Of a stretch of 64,000 nt of DNA, positions 36,496 to 46,900 are shown piece after piece. Position 1 is the stretch's first letter; each line of letters begins with the position of its first letter. The translations under genes were made by a program, and so were the position numbers. Below the pieces are notes generated by a model that ran no database searches, was not told the origin of the DNA, and saw only the letters and a program-made list of their open reading frames with translations. The DNA is taken from contig ML133395.1 in NCBI GenBank assembly GCA_003864495.1, positions 1,412,075-1,476,074 of the forward strand. Reading direction: 5' to 3'. The stretch comes from Nemopilema nomurai. Lineage: Eukaryota > Cnidaria > Scyphozoa > Rhizostomeae > Rhizostomatidae.

Positions 36496-38220
36496 ATGCG
36501 AATCATGAATCAAGGAAAGGGACAAGATTTTATGTCTCTAGAGCAGCGTGAAAAGATTATACAAGAGATGGGCACTTTGCTGAATCAATATGGTAGCAAT
36601 CAGTCAAGTGTTGAAATTGAGGCCAACATTCAACAGAAAGCTCGCAATAAAGAGGAGTACATGAAGCTTATTTCGAGATTCTTGATTCACCTGAAGGATG
36701 TAACAGGTGCTTCAAATACTCTTGGTAATATCGTGCCTGCGCAGTCTGTAGCATTGCCGCAAGTGGTACCAGGCCATGAGGATCAAGGCCAAAAACAACT
36801 TAATCAACAAATCCAGCTGCAGGGACAACCTCGTGCGCAGATTCTTCAAGTTTCAAATCCAGCACAGATTCAGCAGCAGCAGATCATACAACAACAGCCA
36901 ACCCTCAGATTGTCACATTGTCAAAGGCCGCCCAGTTGAGTGGCATACAAAACCTCATCAACACATCACACCTGGGCAATCAACAGCTGCAAGCAATGTA
37001 TCGTTTGTCACTGGGGCTCAAGGAATTCAAGTTAGCCAGCAAGGCTTGACTCCACAGCTAGGTGGTAATATCGGTATGAACCAATACAAAAGTCAGCTCA
37101 AGCCACTGCAGCCACGAAAGACCCAACAAATTGCACCTACACAACAGCAGACCAGGCAACCGCCGAAAGTCCAACACCTTGTGAGGTCAAATCAAAGCCC
37201 ATCTGTAAACCAGCAGCCTTCCTCTAATGCATCACAAGGCAGTATTCTATTCCCCAACACAAGAGTCACCCCTCACCATCTCCTTCTCAGGTACATCAAG
37301 TCTATCCATCGAGACCTGATCCTTCACCTGCATCTAGCACTGGTGCAATTGCCCAGTCCCCTCTGGCTACTCAGCCATCACCGTCACCATCAGCAGCAGC
37401 TACTCCCGGAAATCCACCATCCTGGGGAGGACCAGCTCAGAGTCCTCTGGACGCTTCTGAGGAATCTGCATATGCTGAAAAACTTAAGGAAATCTCAAAG
37501 TACATAGAGCCACTAAGAAGCCTGATAAATAACATGCCAAAAGATAGTGAACATGCTCCAAAAATAAAGAAGCTCATACAAATTGAGCAGATTTTTACAA
37601 ACAAGAAGCGTGTTTCTCTCAATTTCCTCACTAAATGTGAGCAAATTGTCAATACATTGCTGTCAAGTGATACAGCTGTCAATCAAAAGCCAACCATGCT
37701 GCAAACTATTACTGACCATTTAGTTCCACTTGCCGGCAATCCATCTTTGATCACTGCAGCACATCAATGCATCCAGCCTGTACTTAACACATTGACAATG
37801 CCCACAGTCTGTCCACCTAAGGCTCCAAGAAAACGTAGACGCTCCAGCTCTGATGATGAGGACTGTTCTCTTCTCCCAGATGCATTGCAAATGGAGATTG
37901 CACACTTGTGGAGTAGATTCTCTTTTGACTTAGATTTGACTTCTAAGTTAGACAAATCATTCTTCACCATATCTTGTAGACCCAAAACAGCAAAAATGTC
38001 AAGCTTACCACCACTTTTAATCAAAGTTCCAGCATGTTATCCAAAGAGGACTCCAGATTATACCTTGTCATATGAAGATAGTGAGAAAAACATGCTGTTG
38101 AACTGTGTGAAGAAAAACTTTCACTCAAGGCTTTTAGAGTCAAGCAAAGGACAATTTCATTCTGTGACATATATTCTAGAGTCTTGGGAACAGAGCTTGA
38201 AGGAAACTTTGTGCAGCTAA
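36496..38220 (+). CDS. MED15: MED15, Mediator tail subunit, intronless with three frameshifts
   Basis: The N-terminal segment (residues about 12-70; MSLEQREKIIQEM, then KARNKEEYMKLISRFLIHL) is the KIX domain that binds transcription activators. A Gln-rich middle follows. The conserved C-terminal Mediator-association domain ends the protein (KYIEPLRSLINNM, KAPRKRRRSSSDDED, LPPLLIKVPACYPKRTPDY, LESWEQSLKETLCS). MED15 bridges activators to RNA polymerase II through the Mediator tail. There is no intron, unlike the neighbouring 26-exon PTCD3. The reading moves from frame 1 to 3 (before 36937), from 3 to 2 (before 37047) and from 2 to 1 (between 37228 and 37262), each equal to one missing base. 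It is a retrocopy-derived pseudogene, or a gene with assembly errors in the Gln-rich part. AATAAA lies at 38246-38251. No poly-A tract follows, so a recent processed copy is not proven. Confidence 0.9.
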
Positions 38221-38978
38221 AATACATTTCTATTTTCCTCTTTGAAATAAACCTTATAGTCTCATCATCCTGATCATTGGTTTCTGGGGACAGCTTACAT
38301 ATTTCCTCATACTTTTGCGTTAATTGTTTTAAGAGTAAATAGAACTATCCTTTAGTTTTATCATTTGAAATAACCCCCCTTTAAGTCAAAGCTGTATCTT
38401 TTAACTATCTAGCAGTAGTTACTTGAGTTCAATCATTCATTGGAGGACCTTACAAAAGGGATTAAGATCCCTTTCAAAACTGCTGTTCAAAAGTTTTTCA
38501 AATCAGAAGACTGTAAAGTATTGACATTCTCTTGTATTCTGCGACACAATCTACTCTCATAACAGCATGATCTAAAAAGTTGCATTTTCAGTTAATTTAA
38601 CATGTTTTTTGTTGAGAATTTATGTCAGAAGCATATCACAAATTTTGTTTTCTTGAGAGTGATTCTTCTTCACCCAATCAATCTTGTCAGTTTTCAAGCA
38701 ACCATCGAGGCAACATATGAGCTATTTCAATAGAAGAAAATACTCTCATTTTGCAAACCTGAATGCATTATTTTCCATAGGAAGAGCTTTATGACTATTT
38801 GCTGGTTAGAGATAGGAAGAGCTACATGTTTGTTATAAGAAAATATAAGCATAAATGAAAAACCCATGCCTCGAGCATAAGGAGTACCAGTTCATCACAT
38901 GATGATTAAAAACTGGGTACATAGTTTTATTAGTTTTCAACTGTCATTTTGAGGAGCAATGTCTAATCCTCTGCCCTT
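38221..38978. other. 3' flank of MED15, no gene seen
   Basis: It contains the MED15 AATAAA signal at 38246. The remainder is AT-rich with no open frame of note. Confidence 0.6.
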
Positions 38979-39240
38979 TTGGATGCCTCCTTAAATGGTC
39001 AATTAACTTGGGAGAACCCAGGACTCCAAAACTTCCCTATTAAAGAAAGAACAGAAGACAACCAGCTGTTACCAACTGACACAGATTTTGCAGTTGACAT
39101 AGCCCTTCTTTCTGATACCATTGATAATGCCACCATACCCCTCTGTAAGGCTGAAAAAGCCGCATAAGAAATCGGCCTGTACATTAACGAATCAAAAACT
39201 GAATCCATTTATTTCTGGATTGCGGCAGAAATGACTTCAA
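38979..39240 (+). pseudogene. LINE (non-LTR retrotransposon) reverse-transcriptase fragment
   Basis: The frame reads TDTDFAVDIALLSDTIDNA, then KAEKAA, a stop at 39165, then EIGLYINESKTESIYF. This is the palm motif region of LINE reverse transcriptases, normally FADD(I/L)ALLS followed by GL-x-(I/C)N-x-x-KT. The first catalytic Asp of the FADD box is replaced by Val, and the in-frame stop confirms it is dead. Only about 85 codons remain, with no endonuclease or 3' tail. Confidence 0.8.
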
Positions 39241-39331
39241 AAGAGTAAATGTTTTTCTCTTGGATCTTGGCTGAACCCCATAACACATGATTTAGAAATC
39301 TGCCTTGCAGAGGCTTGAACAGCTCATAGTA

Positions 39332-40496
39332 CAGTATAATCCAGTTATAATGTATTTTAAGGGACCGGCGGATTCAGTACGTAGTGAATCAGAAGGCTGC
39401 GTTTTCAGGTCACGTCTTGGTCACCAATTTAGTAAATGTTGCTACTTAGTTGTATTTACTAATTTAAGTGAATCTTCGTAAGCTAAGCTGACTAGTTTCT
39501 CTGAAGTAAGGTGAAAAGCCAAAGAGAAACTCCCCACGTGTGTCTCTTTGAAACTTTATAACCAACTAACTTTAAAAAATAGCTTTGTACAAACTCAAAA
39601 ATTGATATTAGAGAGTTATTGAATTTGATACACAGAAAAGAGAAAAGAGCTAGATGAAAACCACGGGGCTAAAGAATTACTGTGTGAGTTGGAAAGAAGA
39701 GGCGGTTTCTGCTATTGCTTTGTGAGTTTGTTTGTCAAGAGCTCACTATAAAACAAAGTAACTATTTATCAACTATACTTTCAACAAAACTGTTATAGGT
39801 TACATGGTTTCAATTAGTCTGTAACGCGTTTCTTGATAATTTTTCTTATTCAAACATTGTTGATTCTTGCATCAATTTTGCTCAGCATCTTCAATGCTCC
39901 ATCTGCACTAGGCAAATCTGAAAACCGTTGTAAAAGTTGAACGGCATTTGCCCCATCAATAGCTGAAGGAACTGGATCAGTGCCATTAGCGAAATTCAAT
40001 TCCTCATCACCCTCATCCTCTTCATCTTCAGTTGCCGGAGATTGTCTTTGGTATTTGATTTCTTTTACAATGTCAGAGCTGCTCAAAATTGGAGAGGCTA
40101 CCAATTCCTCATCGATACCCGTGAAGTCATTTGTGTCAGTTGTCGTAGGCGCTAAAATACTGGAGATCGGCAGGGTGCTCAAAAAGATCACTAGAAGATC
40201 ATGAGAATCTAGAGCTCCGCTTAATTAACCTCCAACAAATACAATGTCAACAACGCAGTATTCTCTCATATTGATTGTATCATTGCGATTTAATTGTGAA
40301 GCGCTGACAATAGATTTTGAATCAATAAAGGAAACTATAAAACAATACGAAACAATCGCCCAGGTGGTCGAGGTGTCCTATGACGGACGACATCTTGACA
40401 TAAAACTAGATAAATGATGCGCCATAATTAATGTTAAACAAAGAAAACACACAAAGTACGTATAATCCAATGGGATTTGTCTAGAAGGGTCGGAAT
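39332..40496 (-). mobile_element. pogo/Tigger-like DNA transposon remnant
   Basis: The left end (39332, preceded by TA at 39330-39331) reads CAGTATAATCCAGTTATAAT, then TTTTAAGGGACCGGCGGATT, closely resembling Tigger-type terminal sequences. A minus-strand frame 40191-39850 encodes the acidic tail typical of CENP-B/Tigger transposases (SPATEDEEDEGDEELNF, then SADGALKMLSKIDARI). The DDE catalytic part is missing. To the right the element runs into a 92-bp satellite whose unit carries similar GTTATAACGGA-type motifs, so the right end may have been amplified. Confidence 0.65.
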
Positions 40497-41845
40497 GGAG
40501 ATACACTATATCCGAAAGTACGTTATATAACCGAGTACGTTATACTCGACTCCTAAAGTACGTTATAACGTACGTTATGCTCGATATAACGGAGATACAC
40601 TATATCCGAAAGTACGTTATAACCGAGTACGTTATACTCGACTCCTAAAGTACGTTATAACGTACGTTATGCTCGATATAACGGAGATACACTATATCCG
40701 AAAGTACGTTATAACCGAGTACGTTATACTCGACTCCTAAAGTACGTTATAACGTACGTTATGCTCGATATAACGGAGATACACTATATCCGAAAGTACG
40801 TTATAACCGAGTACGTTATACTCGACTCCTAAAGTACGTTATAACGTACGTTATGCTCGATATAACGGAGATACACTATATCCGAAAGTACGTTATAACC
40901 GAGTACGTTATACTCGACTCCTAAAGTACGTTATAACATACGTTATGCTCGATATAACGGAGATACACTATATCCGAAAGTACGTTATAACCGAGTACGT
41001 TATACTCGACTCCTAAAGTACGTTATAACGTACGTTATGCTCGATATAACGGAGATACACTATATCCGAAAGTACGTTATAACCGAGTACGTTATACTCG
41101 ACTCCTAAAGTACGTTATAACATACGTTATGCTCGATATAACGGAGATACACTATATCCGAAAGTACGTTATAACCGAGTACGTTATACTCGACTCCTAA
41201 AGTACGTTATAACGTACGTTATGCTCGATATAACGGAGATACACTATATCCGAAAGTACGTTATAACCGAGTACGTTATACTCGACTCCTAAAGTACGTT
41301 ATAACATACGTTATGCTCGATATAACGGAGATACACTATATCCGAAAGTACGTTATAACCGAGTACGTTATACTCGACTCCTAAAGTACGTTATAACGTA
41401 CGTTATGCTCGATATAACGGAGATACACTATATCCGAAAGTACGTTATAACCGAGTACGTTATACTCGACTCCTAAAGTACGTTATAACATACGTTATGC
41501 TCGATATAACGGAGATACACTATATCCGAAAGTACGTTATAACCGAGTACGTTATACTCGACTCCTAAAGTACGTTATAACATACGTTTTACTCGATATA
41601 ACGGAGATACACTATATCCGAAAGTACGTTATAACCGAGTACGTTATACTCGACTCCTAAAGTACGTTATAACGTACGTTATGCTCGATATAACGGAGAT
41701 ACACTATATCCGAAAGTACGTTATAACCGAGTACGTTATACTCGACTCCTAAAGTACGTTATAACATACGTTATACTCGATATAACGGAGATACACTATA
41801 TCCGAAAGTACGTTATAACCGAGTACGTTATACTCGACTCCTAAC
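40497..41845. repeat. 92-bp palindromic satellite, about 14.6 copies
   Basis: The unit begins GGAGATACACTATATCCGAA. Copies start at 40497, 40591, 40683 and 40775, then every 92 bp; the first copy is 94 bp because of an extra TA. Each unit contains GTACGTTATAACGTAC, a perfect 16-bp palindrome, and CGAGTA-CGTTA-TACTCG, a 6-bp stem with a 5-base loop. In about half of the copies the palindrome is broken to AACATAC; from copy 4 to copy 11 intact and broken forms alternate. The unit has about ten CpG sites in an AT-rich neighbourhood. No coding potential. Confidence 0.95.
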
Positions 41846-42721
41846 AGTTACTCTCAACAACAACTGGAGAGAACATTGCACCAGCAAAGATCTGTATGAA
41901 GACACCCCTAATATTATGGAAACCATGAAATTCCTGCGCCCTTGTTTATCGGTTCACTGCTGGAGAAGCAATGAACATATCTGAGTCCCAACCCTCCGAT
42001 CCGGGTTGACGTCATCGATTTTGTATCTCGCTATGGATCTTTCACAAAGATGAACTTCAGAATTAGAATCTTCATCTTTTAATTAGTTTAAACTGAAAAA
42101 CCATGCTCTTTGAGCCACCGCCAGTTACTTTGTTTTGAATATTTAAATTTTTCTTTGGGCTTGACCGCAATTTGCGGCTACAGTTAGATTTTTCACTTTC
42201 GCAGCGAATTCCATTGTATTGTACAGGAAAACTAAATTTTGAAAGTTGGTCTAATCGCAGCCTGACGGCCCAAACATTTAGAAATTTTCGGTACAGACTA
42301 ATTTCGACATCCAAGATTCCAATTCTACGATCCATTTTTGCCAAATGTGAAGGTATAAATTGCCCGGGTCAGAATCGTACTGTTCATATTTTTAGAGGCT
42401 TCTTTATCGAGCCAGTCGCAACACATACTCACAATTCCCCCTTCATGGCATTTTACACATTATCATCATCCTCCAGCAACCCAGAGTAGCTAAAATGTCT
42501 GTCGGTCGCTGGCTCCCAGTCTCTGTAGTGACTGGCACCGTCTTTGAGTTACGCAACTGGATATTTATTCTGTCAGCTTTTGGTCATTTTCCGATGTTTG
42601 CATACTCTGAGGAGTGTCGGAGGAAAAAGTACTTTGAGTATGCAAAAACTAGTTCCCCGTTTTCTTGCCATTGTGAAGTTTTGCACCGCAAGGCACTTCT
42701 TCACATCTCACAGTTATGCAG
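41846..42721. other. No gene seen
   Basis: Overlapping open frames at 42072-42344 (minus), 42172-42489 and 42495-42725 (plus) show no domain or splice-supported model. The plus frames run into the inverted repeat that follows. Confidence 0.5.
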
Positions 42722-43553
42722 TTAACGTGGTCGCGCTATGGCCAAATAATGACAATGGCCAAATAATGACACCAAATAATGACAATGGGCACAAAGCGGT
42801 ACTTGTGGCGGATAACTTTTCCTTTTAACTTCAGCTTTTCATTTGTATACACGAAATAACACCTTCCACCTTTTCCTGCCTTCTTATCTCCCCTTGAACA
42901 AGATTTTGGGCAGTTTTAATATCCACCGTAATAATTCGAAGAAACAAGGCTATGTCTCTCTAATCGTTTTCGAAGTAAATGCTACGAGGAGTCTTAAGAA
43001 GCGAAAAGTGTACTGGTTGGTAGCAGTGTTCTGACCTTTGTTTGTAATGTGTCACGGGGGCATCTATCAGAGCATGCAAGGAACACTATCACAATGTCGG
43101 CCAGCTGCCCGCAAAGTCATTGCTTTGCTGGCTCTGCAGTTAAGCCACACAGCTCCATTTAGTTCGTATGTTATAAGAAAAGTGAGAAAAACTGGCTAGT
43201 TATCTTTCCTTTGGGTTTAACATTTCATTTTTCACAACGAAGTTCACAACTTGTAGGCGGCTATTCGAGAGGGTAAATGCCGTTGGTGAAGTGATGCCAC
43301 AACCTCGTATTGGGACATTGTGATCGGCCTTGTTTCTTCGAATTATTACGGTGGATATTAAAACTGCCCAAAATCTTGTTCAAGGGGAGATAAGAAGGCA
43401 GGAAAAGGTGGAAGGTGATATTTCGTGTATACAAATAGAAAGCTGAAGTTAAAAGGAAAAGTTATCCGCCACATGTACGGCTTTGTGCCCATTGTCATTA
43501 TTTGGTGTCATTATTTGGCCATTGTCATTATTTGGCCATAGCGCGACCAACTA
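42722..43553. repeat. Long inverted repeat (foldback-like), arms of about 225 bp
   Basis: The left arm (about 42727-42952) and right arm (about 43329-43548) are near-perfect reverse complements around a spacer of about 376 bp. Both outer ends carry GGTCGCGCTATGGCC and short repeats of CAAATAATGACA. TTAAC/TAAC-like bases flank both ends and may be a target duplication. It lies upstream of the coiled-coil gene. It could be a foldback transposon or a source of long double-stranded RNA if transcribed. Confidence 0.88.
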
Positions 43554-43767
43554 ACCTCCAGTTATGTGGTACCTGTGCCAAAAACGCTGTTTTGACAAAA
43601 GGGGAACAACAGTCTTTTGAACTTTGAGTTTCTGGCTGCGACTATCAAAAATTTATGGTAATCTGGCATATATTTTCTGGTTATAGTTATAGTTTCTGGT
43701 CTTTATAGTTTCTGGTCTTTTTATCTAAATGACAGCCTTGCGCACATTCTCAGGTGGCCCGGCGTTG

Positions 43768-43783
43768 CATCACCATGGTGATG
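43768..43783. promoter_or_regulatory. 16-bp perfect palindrome upstream of the coiled-coil gene
   Basis: CATCACCATGGTGATG reads the same on both strands and lies about 180 bp before the start codon at 43960. A dimeric factor such as RFX or bHLH could bind it; this is a guess from symmetry and position. Confidence 0.35.
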
Positions 43784-43959
43784 TCTCATTATGGGAGATT
43801 ACCGTCAATAATGGCGTCTTTCTTTCAGTCGCATCCTTAGATAATCAGGAACAATATACATCTTAGTTGTTGTTTCCCCGTTTCGCATGAGGACAATAAA
43901 CAATTCAAGATTTTGTTAAAAGCTTAGATTAGAAGCGGAAAACGACAGTTTCAGCTGAA

Positions 43960-46900
43960 ATGGAGGGAAGCGACACGAGGGAGCCTTCATTCGATGGACT
44001 TCAAAAAGGCAACCCAAATATTGCCGAAAATCTCAACACTTCACTGCAAGATGAGAACAGAAGCCTTAAGATCAGAATAGCTGGAGTGGATACGCTTTCT
44101 TCCTTGCTTCGTAGCACCAAAGATGAACTGGAAACAGTTTCTAACGAGAAGGAAAGTTTGGAAATTGAACTTGCAAGGCTGAAGTGCCGATGCTCTCTTC
44201 TTGAAAAGGATATGGCCGCCAAAGATTCTACGCGAAATACGACGGGCCCAGCAAATAAAATGTTTGAATCCTTACTGAAAGAGAACAAGAAGCTCAAGGA
44301 AGAGTTGAGGCGTTCAAAGAAGGCAGTCGTAACTACTGAGGTTCGCATTTTAATGTTTGAGGGCGCTTGATTGCTGATTGGCAAAAATAACACAGCAGAA
44401 GTTCATAATAGGTTCTTCTGGTGGCCATTCAAACTTGTTTTGAATTTTAGACTGTTCGTTGGAACACTATTTACCTATGACGACTGTCAAAGTATATCTT
44501 ATATAGCTTTCGATTACTGTCAAAATGCGTTTGTGTGTGAAGCATATCCTACACAAGTTCAGTGAGGAATAAACATTTATTTGTCCAACCAGTATGAGAA
44601 ATTAATCGTGTATTAAATTTCATATAGATACCAAAATACCAAATTTCAGCCACTATTAGTCAACAAATACTCATTTAACAACTTTTTGACAGTAAGTTTG
44701 TGCCTCTCTGTATTCAGAACTGCAATGTATTACTAAAAAAAGCAGTTAAAAGCAATAGGTGAAAGATACCAGGTAAGCAATTGTTCCATTGTCTATTGGT
44801 GGTCTGTCATTTCTCATTAAAATAGATTTCCTGTATTTCCTCATAATAGAGCATTTTTGGACCAGAGGCACTATCTGAGTTGGTATCGTTTAAAGAAGAT
44901 CTTGAAATGGAAATAAGAAATTTACAAAAGGCAATGAGAAATCAGGAAGAAGACACTTCAATATCACAAGTTTCAAGAATGCTTGGGCAAGTAACAAAGC
45001 TGGAATACCAACTAAAAGCTAAGGAAGAGGAGTGTTTGTCTCTTCAAACAGAAATAAATGATCTGAAGAATAGCAAACAATCGTTAGAGCACTCGTTGTC
45101 TGAAGTGATGTCAGAAGAGAGTGCTCAGTTGGTGACTATCAGAAAGGATTTTAGTTCACAAGTAAGACCATATTTTCCATTGTTTTTTCTTTTCTTCAGT
45201 GTCTGACATAAGTATGATATTAGATTGCTTTTCAATTTCTAACTAGTTTTGTGTGCAACATTTATGCATTGTTGGTCAGTAACACAGTAGCTAAGAGAAA
45301 TAGCTTAATAAAGGTAAGAAATTAATAGAAGTTTAGCAAATAATAACTTATTTATTACTGTTATCTATGGGTCTGTCTGTTTTTATTCTCCCTTTAACTC
45401 AATCTTCAACTTCAATTCAACTTCTATAAAACACCCTTTGCAAGCAGTCTGTCCTTTTAATAAACAGTTGGCCTCAAATAAAATAGGACAAAGCGGATAC
45501 TGTAAGAGTGTGTACTGTGGGAAGCTAGAAGTAGTGATTGTCTTGTACATGAATGTGGAGGTCATTGATCAAGGCCGTGATTTGTGAATTATCTGTAGAA
45601 AATCTTGAGCACACAATAAAACAGAGGTTCACAGAAAAGGTACCAACAAAAAGCAAGTTCTGGATGGTTCTCAATCTTTTTCAAATTTTTTCAAATCACG
45701 TTTCAATGTTTGAAGTGGTTTGTTTTCGCATTTTTTAAATGTCTATGAGGCTTTTTGTTGAATTCAGTGGTCACTTTACAAAAGATCTGTGCACCCTATT
45801 TAGTGTGTTGGCAGTTCCATTTGAATAGACTCCTATACTAACAGTCACTGATGAGAAAATTGGGACATGAACTATAACTTAGTTTTAGCAATGGCATGCA
45901 AGCAGGGTTCACAGAGTAGGTAATTGTGTTGTTGTGGGTGAAATGAAATGCCTGGAGTGGTTTGTGGTGAATGTATAATAGCTAAACTGAATATTTCTAA
46001 GTGTTGCTTTAGTATTTCCCTACACTAAGATCAAATTTATCACTAAAATGCAGCTTGACCACAACCTGGTCTCAAAAGAAGTTGTTGTATTGATGGTAGA
46101 GATTTAATTATGATACCTGTTTACACTGACACTAGGTTATACGCTCTTACCCCTGATTTGGCCATTTGGATTAACTAGATTTTACTTGCATTTCAAATTT
46201 TGCTGAACAATTTATAATTTTGAATACTGCTTTGGAAGGGTAATAAGTTCAGTGGCAAACATAGTACACAGGGCTAGCAAAACAGGGGGCATGACCTCGC
46301 CCCTCCCCCACCCTCCAATTTTTTGTAGGCGAAATACTGTTCAATGTCATGTAGAAAGAAATGGAAGAAGTTTATAAGCTTCCCATTTTGGCCCCCCACT
46401 TTCGAATACAAATCCTTGGCCCTGGTACTCACTTTTATTTGTGCTGAGCTTCATTCAAGCTTGGTAATGCAAATAAACTGTCTACTTCTTCTTTACCCTT
46501 TGTTACCAAGATTCCTATGTATGCTGGAATGTAAATGAACACTTAATGAAATGCTCCTTGCTTAGATTGTTACCTGTTCAATGGCCAGTTTTGTGAATTG
46601 AATTTGTGCATTTTACTGATTTTTTTGCTATTCTTTTCTATTTCATAACTAAATAAACAATTGGCAATGATATTTATTGTCTTGCCTATCAACCAGTAGG
46701 CAGTATTCACAGAACATCGATAATTATTCTTCGCTTTTGACACTCCAAAGAACCCCGCGTGCGTATATTTTATACTCACGGGAACCATCAGACAGAAGTG
46801 AGACATCACATGCGCAAGGGACCTGCGACTGGAAAGGAAATAAAACAAACATAAACAAGCTAAAATTACAAGAACCTAAACAGTAATATTTCATTCTTGC

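Noticed and set aside
40497..41845. CRISPR-like array
   Set aside because: The whole 92-bp unit is repeated with no unique spacers, and the host is an animal.
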